Shown in pieces: positions 1-7,240 of a stretch of DNA of 10,928 nt. Where the stretch lies: NCBI GenBank assembly GCA_046706185.1, contig JBJKPR010000037.1:1-10928 (forward strand), read 5' to 3'. The stretch comes from JAJZXY01 sp046706185 (GTDB lineage Archaea > Thermoplasmatota > Thermoplasmata > Sysuiplasmatales > Sysuiplasmataceae). Position 1 is the stretch's first letter. Every line of letters starts with the position of its first letter. The translations under genes were made by a program, and so were the position numbers. A model generated the notes under the pieces. It searched no databases. It was not told the DNA's origin and saw only the letters and a list, made by a program, of their open reading frames with translations.

Positions 1-1289
1 GGGTCGTCGCGCAGCTCCTTGCACTGATGGACGGTCTGGAGAGCAGGGGAAAGGTTGTCGTCATAGGTGCAACAAACAGGCCGAATGCACTTGATGCTGC
101 ACTCCGCAGGCCAGGCAGGTTCGACAGGGAGATTGAGATAAACATACCAAACAGGGCCGGGAGGGCGGAAATACTCGCAATACACACGCGAGGAGTGCCC
201 CTGGATGACGATGTCGACCTAGAGAAGCTCGCCGACCTGACGCACGGCTATGCGGGCGCAGATCTTTCGGCGCTTGTAAAGGAGGCTGCAATGCGTGCAC
301 TCAGGAGGATCATGCCACAGCTAGACCTTGAGCTGGATGCAATACCTGCGGAGACGTTGAATGAAATGAGTGTCATGATGGAGGATTTCTTCGGAGCTCT
401 GAGGGACATGCAGCCCTCTTCAATGAGGGAAGTGCTGATAGAAAGGCCAAACGTCCACTGGACGGACATAGGGGGTCTCGAATCTGCAAAGCAGGAGCTG
501 AAAGAGGCTGTTGAATGGCCGCTGAAGTACGGTGTACTTTTCAATCACATGAAGGCAAGGACGCCAAAGGGAGTGCTGATGTACGGACCGCCGGGCACAG
601 GCAAGACACTGCTTGCAAAAGCAATAGCCACAGAGAGCCAGGCAAACTTCATCAATGTCAAGGGACCTGAGTTTCTGAGCAAGTGGGTAGGGGAGAGCGA
701 GAAGGCTGTCAGGGAGATATTCAGGAAGGCAAGACAGGCTGCGCCATGCATAATTTTCATGGATGAAATTGACAGCATAGTCCCCAAGCGTGGCAGCGAT
801 GACGACACGAGGGTCACGGAGAGGATAATAAGCCAGATGCTTACCGAGATGGACGGGCTGGAAACGCTGCACAACGTAGTGGTTATAGCGGCAACTAACA
901 GGCCCGATCTGATAGATGAGGCGATACTCAGGCCCGGAAGGTTCGACCGTGTCGTTTCAATACCAATGCCGGATGAGAAGGCAAGAAGGCACATACTCGG
1001 GATTCACTCCAAGGGTATGCCGCTTGACGGCGGCGTCAACCTGGATGAGCTTGCAAAGAAGACGGAATCGTTCACCGGCGCCGATGTTGCCGCAATATGC
1101 AACGAGGCTGCCATACTGAGCATCAGGAGATACGTCCAGGAGGGGGGACTCTTGAAGGAGGATGGGTTTGAAAAGATGAAAATAGACATGGATGACTTCG
1201 CAGAGGCGATGGAGAAAGTGAGACCAACCTCCAGGATCGAGCTTGAGAAATATAACAAGATCGCAAAAGAATTCGAGTACGTGGGGTGA
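1..1289 (+). CDS. cdc48: Cdc48/VAT-type AAA+ ATPase, 5' truncated by the window edge
   Basis: Hexameric AAA+ unfoldase that pulls proteins apart with ATP and can feed them to the archaeal 20S proteasome. The reading frame is open from base 3 (residues VVAQLLALMDGL), so the gene starts outside the window; the ATG at 27 is internal. What remains is the second half of the D1 ring (sensor-1 GATNRP at 66-83, then the RRPGRFDRE arginine-finger region), the D1-D2 linker, and a complete D2 domain. D2 has Walker A GPPGTGKT (585-608), Walker B IIFMDE (750-767) and arginine fingers in RPGRFDR (930-950). About 428 codons are present; full-length archaeal homologues are near 730-760 residues, so the N domain and half of D1 are missing. 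The protein ends E-Y-V-G, so Tyr is third from last, not penultimate as in a canonical HbYX proteasome-docking tail. The downstream HTH gene follows within 5 nt, suggesting one transcript. Confidence 0.97.
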   Translation, partial: VVAQLLALMDGLESRGKVVVIGATNRPNALDAALRRPGRFDREIEINIPNRAGRAEILAIHTRGVPLDDDVDLEKLADLTHGYAGADLSALVKEAAMRALRRIMPQLDLELDAIPAETLNEMSVMMEDFFGALRDMQPSSMREVLIERPNVHWTDIGGLESAKQELKEAVEWPLKYGVLFNHMKARTPKGVLMYGPPGTGKTLLAKAIATESQANFINVKGPEFLSKWVGESEKAVREIFRKARQAAPCIIFMDEIDSIVPKRGSDDDTRVTERIISQMLTEMDGLETLHNVVVIAATNRPDLIDEAILRPGRFDRVVSIPMPDEKARRHILGIHSKGMPLDGGVNLDELAKKTESFTGADVAAICNEAAILSIRRYVQEGGLLKEDGFEKMKIDMDDFAEAMEKVRPTSRIELEKYNKIAKEFEYVG

Positions 1290-1294
1290 CAAGA

Positions 1295-2284
1295 ATGCCC
1301 AGGAACTCTGAGCCGTCAAAGAGGGAGGAGATAATACACCTTGTGAGTGAGATACTCGCAAAGGCAGGCTTCTATCTCACTGACTGCACTGAGTTCAGGA
1401 GCATGACATTCGACCTCATTGGAAGGAGGGACAGGGAACTGCTGTTCATCAAAGTGCTTCGCAATGTTGATGGTTTCAACAGGGAAACGGCAGTGGAGAT
1501 GAAGAGAATCACAAGCGCCCTTGACGGTAAGCCGTTGATTGTCGGGCTTCACTCGGGAGCAGGATCCCTTGAGGATGGTATTGTTTACTCCAGGTTTGAC
1601 GTCCCCATACTGACACCGGGAACGCTGAGCGATGAACTTCTTGAAGGCGTACCGCCGTTCATTCTTGCAGAACCGGGCGGCCTGTATGTGAGGATCGACG
1701 GTGTGATGCTTCGCAGGATGAGGGAGGAGATGAGCCTTTCGCTGGGAGCACTTGCGGAGATCGCAGGCGTCTCGAGAAGAGCCATTCAGATGTACGAAAG
1801 CGGCATGAAGGCAGTCATAGATGTTGCGCAGAGGCTTGAGGATTTCTTCAACCAGCCGTTCGTTCTTCCGCTCGAGGACTGGGATTTAAAGGATGTAGGA
1901 GTGAGGAAGGATGATGAGAAATGGAGACCGGACTTCGACAAGTACCATGGTTTTGAAAACGAGGTCTACAGGCTGCTGACAGAGATAGGATACTCTGTTC
2001 TCCCCACGCACAGATCTGCCTTTGACGCAATAACTGTCCATGGGGATGATGTCCTAATTACGTGGCTTGGACAGAGCCTCTCGGAGTTCAAACAGAAGAT
2101 GTCCATGCTGGACAGTATCACAAGGATTGCAGAAAAGGAGGCGGTGATTTTCCTTCAGACAAACACCGAGAAGGAGAGCGCGGGAAGTATCCCTGTCATT
2201 GGCAGGGATGAACTCCTGTCGATTCAGTTCCCCGAGGATCTTGCTGCAGTAGCCCAGCAGAGAAGGCTGAGAAGAAGGGAATGA
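1295..2284 (+). CDS. COG1395-family archaeal HTH (Cro/C1) transcriptional regulator
   Basis: Predicted DNA-binding regulator of about 329 residues, a usual length for this archaeal family. The N-terminal part (about residues 10-115, with FDLIGRRDRELLFIKVLRN) looks like an alpha/beta nuclease-like or ligand-sensing domain with no assigned activity. A Cro/C1 helix-turn-helix follows at about 139-185 (LRRMREEMSLSLGALAEIAG, then VSRRAIQMYESG). The C-terminal part (about 205-320, FENEVYRLLTEIGYSVLPTH) appears to repeat the N-terminal alpha/beta pattern. I chose the ATG at 1295 because GGTGA (1285-1289) sits 5 nt upstream. A GTG at 1286 that overlaps the cdc48 stop is the alternative and adds three residues. 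The gene follows cdc48 by 5 nt and overlaps the next gene by ATGA. Its target is unknown. The family call rests on recognising the HTH sequence and overall architecture. Confidence 0.9.
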   Translation: MPRNSEPSKREEIIHLVSEILAKAGFYLTDCTEFRSMTFDLIGRRDRELLFIKVLRNVDGFNRETAVEMKRITSALDGKPLIVGLHSGAGSLEDGIVYSRFDVPILTPGTLSDELLEGVPPFILAEPGGLYVRIDGVMLRRMREEMSLSLGALAEIAGVSRRAIQMYESGMKAVIDVAQRLEDFFNQPFVLPLEDWDLKDVGVRKDDEKWRPDFDKYHGFENEVYRLLTEIGYSVLPTHRSAFDAITVHGDDVLITWLGQSLSEFKQKMSMLDSITRIAEKEAVIFLQTNTEKESAGSIPVIGRDELLSIQFPEDLAAVAQQRRLRRRE

Positions 2285-2937
2285 ACAGCGGTGCCCCGAT
2301 GGCGGACAGGGAATGGCTGTTTGATCTCGAGGGGCATACGGTCATTCTGGTCGCGGCCATAAACGGCCTGGTATCTGAGGTGAGTAAAGTGAAGGCCGCA
2401 CTAGAAAAATACAGGCCTGACGGGATGGGGATATCAGTTACCGGAGGGCAGTTGGACAGACTGAGAGAATGGAACGGGTCAGGGGAGCCGGTTCAACCTG
2501 AATACACAGAATTCGACCTTTTCTACATCAGAGAAATGTCAAAGTTCGGTGAGGTTGTGCTTCCCTCCCCCGCCCAGCTCTATCCCGTCGCCTTTGCAGA
2601 TGCGGCCGGCATCGATGTTGTTGCTCTTGACATGAATGATGATGAATACACAGAACTTTACATGGAACATGTTTCTGCTTCCTCACTTTTCATTGATTCC
2701 ATCTTTCGGCGAGGAAGGATGAGAAGGAGTTTCGAAGGAACCCCGGAGGAGGTCGTACTCAAGATTGATTCGGTGGGCAGGCACCCCAGGGGTGTTGCAA
2801 TGCTCGATGCCGAGAGGGAGAAGCATATTGCGGGCGAGATCCTCAGGAAGGCTGCTGAGTACAGTGTCTTCATGGCTGTTGTGGACTACGAGAGAGCTGA
2901 TGGTGTGAGGAGGGAACTGGAAAGAAGAAAGCACTGA
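2281..2937 (+). CDS. TraB/PrgY-like small protein lacking the GxxH motifs (putative)
   Basis: Protein of 218 residues (212 if it starts at 2299), with no signal peptide or membrane segment. The layout resembles the TraB/PrgY/TIKI superfamily: an N-terminal strand-helix unit (LEGHTVILVAAINGLVSEVS, then KVKAALEKYRPDGMGISVTG), a central LYPVAFADAAGIDVVALDM resembling the TraB helix-strand before the variable region, and a C-terminal LDAEREKHIAGEILRKA followed by SVFMAVVDYERADGVRRELE. The two GxxH motifs expected in active TraB/TIKI proteins read AAINGL and VDYERADG here, so metal-dependent peptidase chemistry looks unlikely. The ATG at 2281 overlaps the upstream stop as ATGA. The ATG at 2299 has GGTG 5 nt upstream (2290-2293) and is an equally good start. 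The third gene of the cdc48 run, it ends 4 nt from the convergent aminotransferase stop. The coding call is firm; the family assignment is by eye and only moderate. Confidence 0.85.
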   Translation: MNSGAPMADREWLFDLEGHTVILVAAINGLVSEVSKVKAALEKYRPDGMGISVTGGQLDRLREWNGSGEPVQPEYTEFDLFYIREMSKFGEVVLPSPAQLYPVAFADAAGIDVVALDMNDDEYTELYMEHVSASSLFIDSIFRRGRMRRSFEGTPEEVVLKIDSVGRHPRGVAMLDAEREKHIAGEILRKAAEYSVFMAVVDYERADGVRRELERRKH

Positions 2938-2941
2938 CAGG

Positions 2942-4288
2942 TCACATTGATGCTTCTGTTTCCCTCAGCGAGCTGTCGAATATCTCCAGTCCTCTCGTGA
3001 CGAGTTCGTCCTCGATTGTGAGCGGCGCCATGAAGCGCATAACATTGCCGAAGTGACCGCAGGTGTGCATCAGCACCCCCTTGCCAAGCATGCTGCTTCT
3101 CAGCCTCCTGGCAGCATCCTGAGAGGGCGTCCTCGATTTCCTGTCCTCGACAAGTTCTACGCCGACCATAAAGCCAAGGCCTCTCACCTCGCCTATTGTT
3201 CTGCTTCCTGATGCGATTTCCTCAAAGTGCGATTTCACCCTCGCACCTGTCCTGGCAACCTTCGAAAGTAGGTCGCTCTCCTTCAGATGCTTCAATATTG
3301 CATTTCCGGCGGCCAGCCCGACAGGGTTGCCCCTGTAAGTGCCCAGATGAAAGCCCTGGGGCAGATTGTCGTCGTAATCACTCCGGTATGACATCATCGA
3401 CAGCGGTATGCCTCCTCCAATTGCCTTTGAAATGCACATGATGTCCGGGGTTATGCTGGAATGCTCGGATGCCCATATCTTGCCCGTCCTTCCCACGCCA
3501 GTCTGGACCTCATCCACTATGAGCGGTACCGAGTATTTCTCGGTAATCTCCCTGAGCATTGGCAGGAAGTCTGGAGGGGGGACAACGTATCCGCCCTCCC
3601 CCTGGACAGGTTCAACTATTACGCCGCCAATTTCGTCTGGCCCGGAGCTGCTGTCTTTTATAAGGTATTCAAGGCTGTCAATCACCGACTTAGCTTCCTC
3701 CCCCTGACCGACGCCGTAAGGAAACCTGTATGTGTATGGATATGGCAGGTGGTGTATGCCGTAGGGCGGAACAGATGCGTATTCCCTGTAATGTCTGTTC
3801 GCTGTGGCGCCGACGATGCTTCCATGGACACCATGATAGGCACCCCCGAAGGCGACGATGGTTCTCTTCCGTGTTACATGCCTGGCAAGGCTGATTGCTG
3901 CCTCGCACGCATCTGCACCAGTGACGGTGAACATGGTCTTCGAACGGCCGCCCAGGCTTCCGGGAAGAGTTGAATCTAGCACCTTCAGGAACTCAGTCCT
4001 GACCTCGGTCGGCATTTCGTTTATGTGCGAAATCCTTTCCAGCTGCTTCTGCATTGCACCCAGAACGATGGGGTTGCCGTGGCCCAGAGCGATGACGCAG
4101 ACGCCTGCAAACCAGTCTATGAATACATTGCCGTCGACGTCTTTGAGGGTGGACCCTTTTCCTTCAGATACGGACAAAGGGAAGAAGCCCGTATATGTCC
4201 TTGAGACTGTCTCGAGCCTGTTCTGTGCAGCAAGTGCCGCTTTTGTTTTTGGCCCGGGTATTTCTGTCTTTATCACAGGCGCGTCCAT
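2942..4288 (-). CDS. Class III PLP-dependent aminotransferase (4-aminobutyrate/ornithine aminotransferase type)
   Basis: Fold-type I, omega-type aminotransferase that moves an amino group from a substrate amine to a 2-oxo acid using pyridoxal phosphate in the cytoplasm. With the start at 4288 it has 448 residues, normal for the class. Visible signatures are IPGPKTKA at 10-17, the phosphate-binding TGADACEAA (123-131), the ring-stacking AYHG (150-153), the PLP pyridine-N ligand D259 in IVDEVQTGVGRTG, the Schiff-base lysine K288 in CISKAIGGG, and T317 in GTYRGNPVG. The tract HHLPYPYTYRFPYG (179-192) is like archaeal GABA/ornithine/broad amino-acid aminotransferases, so I do not name one substrate. 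Start is uncertain: a GTG at 4324 (460 aa) and ATG at 4351 (469 aa) are in frame and none has a clear Shine-Dalgarno sequence. Opening beyond 4351 to 4684 runs antisense through the protease gene and is not believable. It is convergent with the TraB-like gene and divergent from the protease gene. Confidence 0.93.
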   Translation of the reverse strand: MDAPVIKTEIPGPKTKAALAAQNRLETVSRTYTGFFPLSVSEGKGSTLKDVDGNVFIDWFAGVCVIALGHGNPIVLGAMQKQLERISHINEMPTEVRTEFLKVLDSTLPGSLGGRSKTMFTVTGADACEAAISLARHVTRKRTIVAFGGAYHGVHGSIVGATANRHYREYASVPPYGIHHLPYPYTYRFPYGVGQGEEAKSVIDSLEYLIKDSSSGPDEIGGVIVEPVQGEGGYVVPPPDFLPMLREITEKYSVPLIVDEVQTGVGRTGKIWASEHSSITPDIMCISKAIGGGIPLSMMSYRSDYDDNLPQGFHLGTYRGNPVGLAAGNAILKHLKESDLLSKVARTGARVKSHFEEIASGSRTIGEVRGLGFMVGVELVEDRKSRTPSQDAARRLRSSMLGKGVLMHTCGHFGNVMRFMAPLTIEDELVTRGLEIFDSSLRETEASM

Positions 4289-4412
4289 GTAGCTTGAAAA
4301 TGAGGGGTCGCTCAATTCTCTCACACAGGAACAATAACCTGCGCCACCCATATTAATGCAGCCTGTGCAAACATCTTCGATTCCGGCAGCGAAGGAGGGC
4401 TGCTGAAAAGGA

Positions 4413-4428
4413 CATATACTAATAGGAA
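4413..4428 (-). promoter_or_regulatory. Candidate TATA box for the aminotransferase gene
   Basis: On the minus strand this reads CCTATTAGTATATGTC. A start of transcription about 25 nt downstream would fall near 4390, giving a leader of about 40 nt to the ATG at 4351 or about 100 nt to the ATG at 4288. A second A/T-rich site, ATTAATATG at about 4347-4356, could instead drive a near-leaderless transcript from the GTG at 4324. Evidence is composition and position only. Confidence 0.4.
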
Positions 4429-4434
4429 ATGAAA

Positions 4435-4443
4435 TAGTATAAA
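4435..4443 (+). promoter_or_regulatory. TATA box of the CPBP protease gene
   Basis: TAGTATAAA preceded by a purine-rich stretch that could serve as a BRE. Transcription would begin near 4464, leaving a leader of about 44 nt with a Shine-Dalgarno sequence before the ATG at 4508. It lies within about 10 nt of the opposite-strand TATA candidate, so the two divergent genes appear to share one compact promoter region. Confidence 0.5.
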
Positions 4444-4495
4444 GCGGGGGCCGCGGTGTACAACAAGACACGGCAGAGAAATGCGCATCCAGCGC

Positions 4496-4501
4496 AAGGA
4501 G
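4496..4501 (+). promoter_or_regulatory. Ribosome-binding site that fixes the protease start
   Basis: AAGGAG followed by a 6-nt spacer and ATG at 4508. The upstream in-frame ATG at 4481 has no such site and would lie only about 17 nt after the predicted transcription start, so 4508 is preferred. Confidence 0.65.
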
Positions 4502-4507
4502 TTGCAG

Positions 4508-6001
4508 ATGGAGCCCACAGAAACGGGAAAAAGGCAGAAGGTTGAATGCTATAACTGCTACAGGCTGATCCCTGATGACTCTAAGTTCTGTCCGTATTGC
4601 GGCCACAACCAGGAGGAAAAGAGCGGCTACACCCTCAGGCCGAACGGAAGCGAGCAGGCGACGCAGGCTAGCCAGAACATTCACACAGCGCAGGCACCTG
4701 CGCCGTTCGCTCAGCCTCCGACTGGACCGGGAGCATACGGCTACTCGCCTTACGGGCAGGGCATTTCCGGTATCAGAAGCTCGGAGGGTTTCAGCTGGGT
4801 CGATCTTGCAAAGTACGGTGGAGTGGTAGGCACCATACTGTTTCTTGCTGTTGTCCTGATGGAGCTGGCCGCCGCGATATACGGCTTCTCTTATCTCCCT
4901 CAGATGGATGCCTTTCCGTACATGTTCCCGTTCTACTTCATAACGCCGTTCGTGGTGGGCGTCTATGCAATCACAGGCGCTGGTTATGGCATCATCTACG
5001 TGCTTTTTGTGATGATTGCTGCCGTCGCATTCGCATATGTCCTCAGAAACTCAGGTAACTTCCTGAAGGAACTCAGGCCAGTTTCTAGGGGGATACAATC
5101 CAGCACCATCTTTCTGATAGCGACGCTTGTGATGACCTACTATTTCATCAACATGGTTGTCGTCCTTGTCGTAATGGGCGTAGGATACCCAGTATCCACG
5201 CCCAACTTCCAGTCAGGGCCCTGGTTCATGACTGTATGGCAGCTTGTATTCGCCCCTGTCTGGGAGGAGATTGCTGCAAGGGTAATCCTGATCGGCCTTC
5301 CCCTGCTGATCATCGCCGCTGTTACAAGGACTTCGGACAGGAAGTGGTGGCAGTACCTGGCAGGCGGCAACTTTGAGATGAAGCCTGCAGTTGTTTTCTT
5401 CCTGATACTGTCGAGTGTGATGTTTGGCCTCGGGCACTGGCTTGCAGACTCGGGATGGGGTGCATGGAAGATACTTCCGGCTGCCCTCTCCGGCCTGTTC
5501 ATGGGTTATCTATTCCTCAAGAAAGGACTGTATGCATCGATCATCTTCCACTTCAGTGTCGACTCCCAGGCGCTTCTGATACTCTCTCCAAACAGCAATG
5601 AGGCGGTATACTACTTCGTCGCCTCGGTATCGCTCATATGGGTGATCATCGGGGCAGTCTTCTTCATCTACTACTTCCTTGTGATGCTGGGGTTCATTTC
5701 CTCGCGGAACCTTCTTCCGCAGAAGGTCAGCGAGAGATACGTTAGCGGCGTCGCGGTATCATCCTCGACAGCGGGAGTTGAAGCAGCACCGGGCCAGGTG
5801 CAACAGCATGCTGTCGAGCCTGTGCATCCGTACAGACCTTCCGAAGCGGGACCTGTGATGCGCAATCCGCATGCTCCCGTCCCATCGGCCCCGGGTGAAC
5901 CGGTCTTCGGTTACATCTGCAGCAACTGCGGCAGTCTTGAGGCCAGGTACAAGGACGGCAAATTCGTGTGTGTCTACTGCGGTCACGAGAGCGACAAGTA
6001 A
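4508..6001 (+). CDS. CPBP-family intramembrane protease (CAAX protease/bacteriocin-processing fold) with N- and C-terminal zinc ribbons
   Basis: Predicted membrane glutamic-type or metal-assisted protease of 497 residues. An N-terminal zinc ribbon has C14/C17 and C28/C31 (CYNC, CPYCG). A Gln/Pro/Gly-rich linker (about 35-95) follows, then about eight membrane segments between about residues 100 and 405. All three CPBP motifs are present: EEIAAR (253-258), FGLGH (306-310) and HFSVD (348-352). A second linker (about 410-460, Pro/Ala/Val-rich) leads to a C-terminal zinc ribbon with C471/C474 and C488/C491 (CSNC, CVYCGHE). A TATA box and Shine-Dalgarno sequence support the 4508 start. Both ends should lie on the same side if the membrane-span count is even; cytoplasmic zinc ribbons would suggest adaptor or self-regulatory roles. 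Substrate is unknown: family members process prenylated proteins, bacteriocin leaders or regulators, and none can be singled out here. The stop directly abuts the convergent TIM-barrel gene. Confidence 0.92.
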   Translation: MEPTETGKRQKVECYNCYRLIPDDSKFCPYCGHNQEEKSGYTLRPNGSEQATQASQNIHTAQAPAPFAQPPTGPGAYGYSPYGQGISGIRSSEGFSWVDLAKYGGVVGTILFLAVVLMELAAAIYGFSYLPQMDAFPYMFPFYFITPFVVGVYAITGAGYGIIYVLFVMIAAVAFAYVLRNSGNFLKELRPVSRGIQSSTIFLIATLVMTYYFINMVVVLVVMGVGYPVSTPNFQSGPWFMTVWQLVFAPVWEEIAARVILIGLPLLIIAAVTRTSDRKWWQYLAGGNFEMKPAVVFFLILSSVMFGLGHWLADSGWGAWKILPAALSGLFMGYLFLKKGLYASIIFHFSVDSQALLILSPNSNEAVYYFVASVSLIWVIIGAVFFIYYFLVMLGFISSRNLLPQKVSERYVSGVAVSSSTAGVEAAPGQVQQHAVEPVHPYRPSEAGPVMRNPHAPVPSAPGEPVFGYICSNCGSLEARYKDGKFVCVYCGHESDK

Positions 6002-6757
6002 TCACAAGTGTGACGTCAGCACTTCTTTTCCCAGCACGCCCTGCTGGACGGAGAGTGCCTCGACGACAAGAGGCAGGCCCGTTTCCCCTGCAAAAGGGAT
6101 GATCCTTGCAGGTTCCAGCATTCCAGATCCTATCGCTGCGTGTGTATCGGATACGCCGTCGTTGTCGCTTATGTGCAGCATCCCGATTGATGCTTCCTCC
6201 TCAAGGAACGGCTGCAGCTGCTTCTCGAGCAATGCATGGGAGAAGTCGAGACATATGCCTACACTTGTGCCTCCGAGAAGCAGTTTCATCTCCCTGACGG
6301 TGGAGCCTATGGCCTTTGGGCCTGTCATGTTTTCCATGTAGAGTTCAACGCCCAGCGACTCTGCAAGTGCGTTAAGGGACTTTATGCTCTCCCTTGCAAC
6401 AAGAAATGCCCTTTCACGGTCATTTGACGAGAGGACTGAATGATGCCCGGGGTGAGCAACGAACTTTCTGATTCCAAGCTCTGCCCCGCGCCTCATGCAT
6501 TCTGCTATCTCTGTCACGGATGCAAGCCTGATAGACTTGTTCAGGCTTGCCAGATTTATGTCGCTGAAAGGCGCATGCACGGTGTACTCGAGGCTGTACG
6601 AGCCTGCAATATCTCTGAATTCGTCTCCGATCATGCCAAGACCGTGCCTTCCTTCGGCCACGATCTGCCATCCGTCGAACTCGCCATATACAGTTTCCAG
6701 GGCGTCGGAAAACTTGGTCAGTGAGAGACTGGAGCATGATATGTGGAACTTCATCAT
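6002..6757 (-). CDS. Sugar phosphate isomerase/epimerase-like TIM-barrel protein (AP endonuclease 2 superfamily)
   Basis: Cytoplasmic protein of 251 residues with the xylose-isomerase-like TIM barrel shared by sugar isomerases, hydroxypyruvate isomerase and endonuclease IV. Likely divalent-metal ligands appear at the ends of successive strands: H61 (TVHAPF), H102 (AHPGHHS), E142 (YMENMTG), D171 and H174 (CLDFSHA), H195 (LHISDNDG), D204/H206 (DTHAAIGSG) and E233 (VVEA). HISDNDG...DTHAAIGSG is characteristic of the isomerase/epimerase branch. The length is on the short side of the usual 260-290, without a missing core motif. Substrate cannot be assigned; endonuclease IV activity is less likely because the pattern fits sugar enzymes better. 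GAAGGAG (6764-6770) lies 6 nt before the first ATG, and a second ATG follows immediately. The start overlaps the UPF0201 stop as ATGA, so the pair is translationally coupled. It is convergent with the protease gene with no intergenic base. Confidence 0.88.
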   Translation of the reverse strand: MMKFHISCSSLSLTKFSDALETVYGEFDGWQIVAEGRHGLGMIGDEFRDIAGSYSLEYTVHAPFSDINLASLNKSIRLASVTEIAECMRRGAELGIRKFVAHPGHHSVLSSNDRERAFLVARESIKSLNALAESLGVELYMENMTGPKAIGSTVREMKLLLGGTSVGICLDFSHALLEKQLQPFLEEEASIGMLHISDNDGVSDTHAAIGSGMLEPARIIPFAGETGLPLVVEALSVQQGVLGKEVLTSHL

Positions 6758-7194
6758 TCCACGCTCCTTCCGGAGGTGTCGCCTTCACTCTCCCTGTTAT
6801 TGCGTCTCTCTGAGCGGGATGTCAAGTATCCCGTGATATCAAGCATCTTCTCAAAGAATGAGACGGGTTCAGCAAGCTCCCCGCTGAAGTGGAGTGAACC
6901 GAGCGGTTTTGGCTCATCGACAACATTGACCCTCGATACAGAAGCTGCCTGTTTATTCAGTTCGACCGAAAAGCTGTCACCTCTGCATCCCCTGTATATC
7001 GCATCGAGGAATGCATACCTTGTCTTCTGGTCAGTCACCAGCCGTGCCAGGTTTTCGATGTCGTCAAAGGAGCCGTCCACTCTGTCATTTCTGACTCTCA
7101 GTTCAGCTCCGGGAAAGAGGTTGCTGATTGCTGCCGAGACCTTTTCAGGATCCTCGGTTGGAAAAACAATGCAGTCTACCCTGAATCTTCCCAT
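6754..7194 (-). CDS. UPF0201 (COG1931) family protein, predicted RNA-binding
   Basis: Archaeal conserved protein of 146 residues. Family hallmarks are PTEDPEKVSAAISNLFPGAE near the N terminus, a central RLVTDQKTRYAFLDAIYRG, and FSVELNKQAASVSRVNVVDE followed by PLGSLHF. From recall, structures of this family resemble a ribosomal-protein-L5-like fold and are described as RNA-binding; the target is unknown. After about residue 125 there is a charged, Ser/Arg/Glu-rich tail (RSERRNNRESEGDTSGRS) that looks disordered. I chose ATG 7194 because GGTGA (7200-7204) sits 5 nt upstream, the same arrangement as at 1295. A GTG at 7203, which a near-leaderless transcript could use, adds three residues. It is the first gene of a two-gene operon and its stop overlaps the TIM-barrel start by 4 nt. 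It is divergent from the glycosyltransferase gene. Confidence 0.88.
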   Translation of the reverse strand: MGRFRVDCIVFPTEDPEKVSAAISNLFPGAELRVRNDRVDGSFDDIENLARLVTDQKTRYAFLDAIYRGCRGDSFSVELNKQAASVSRVNVVDEPKPLGSLHFSGELAEPVSFFEKMLDITGYLTSRSERRNNRESEGDTSGRSVE

Positions 7195-7227
7195 CGGTTT
7201 CACCGTTTAAAAACAAGCAATTCCCCC

Positions 7228-7240
7228 GTATTAGAATTAA
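7228..7240 (-). promoter_or_regulatory. Candidate TATA box of the UPF0201 operon
   Basis: Minus-strand TTAATTCTAATAC, centred near 7234. Transcription about 26 nt downstream would begin near 7208, 14 nt before the ATG at 7194 and 5 nt before the GTG at 7203. A short inverted repeat, CTACC-gcaga-GGTAG (7243-7257), lies immediately upstream and could be an operator or chance. Confidence 0.4.

Noticed and set aside
420..994. Minus-strand open frames opposite the cdc48 D2 domain
   Set aside because: They are complementary to a strongly conserved AAA+ coding region, have no recognisable motif and lack promoter or ribosome-binding signals.
3196..4292. Plus-strand open frames opposite the aminotransferase
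   Set aside because: Several overlapping frames with no motif; the minus strand carries the full set of PLP-enzyme signatures.
4289..4684. N-terminal extension of the aminotransferase reading frame (about 130 codons) with a hydrophobic, Leu/Val-rich start
   Set aside because: It runs antisense through the promoter region and the zinc-ribbon start of the protease gene, and no class III aminotransferase needs such an extension. The family's own N terminus begins near 4288-4351.
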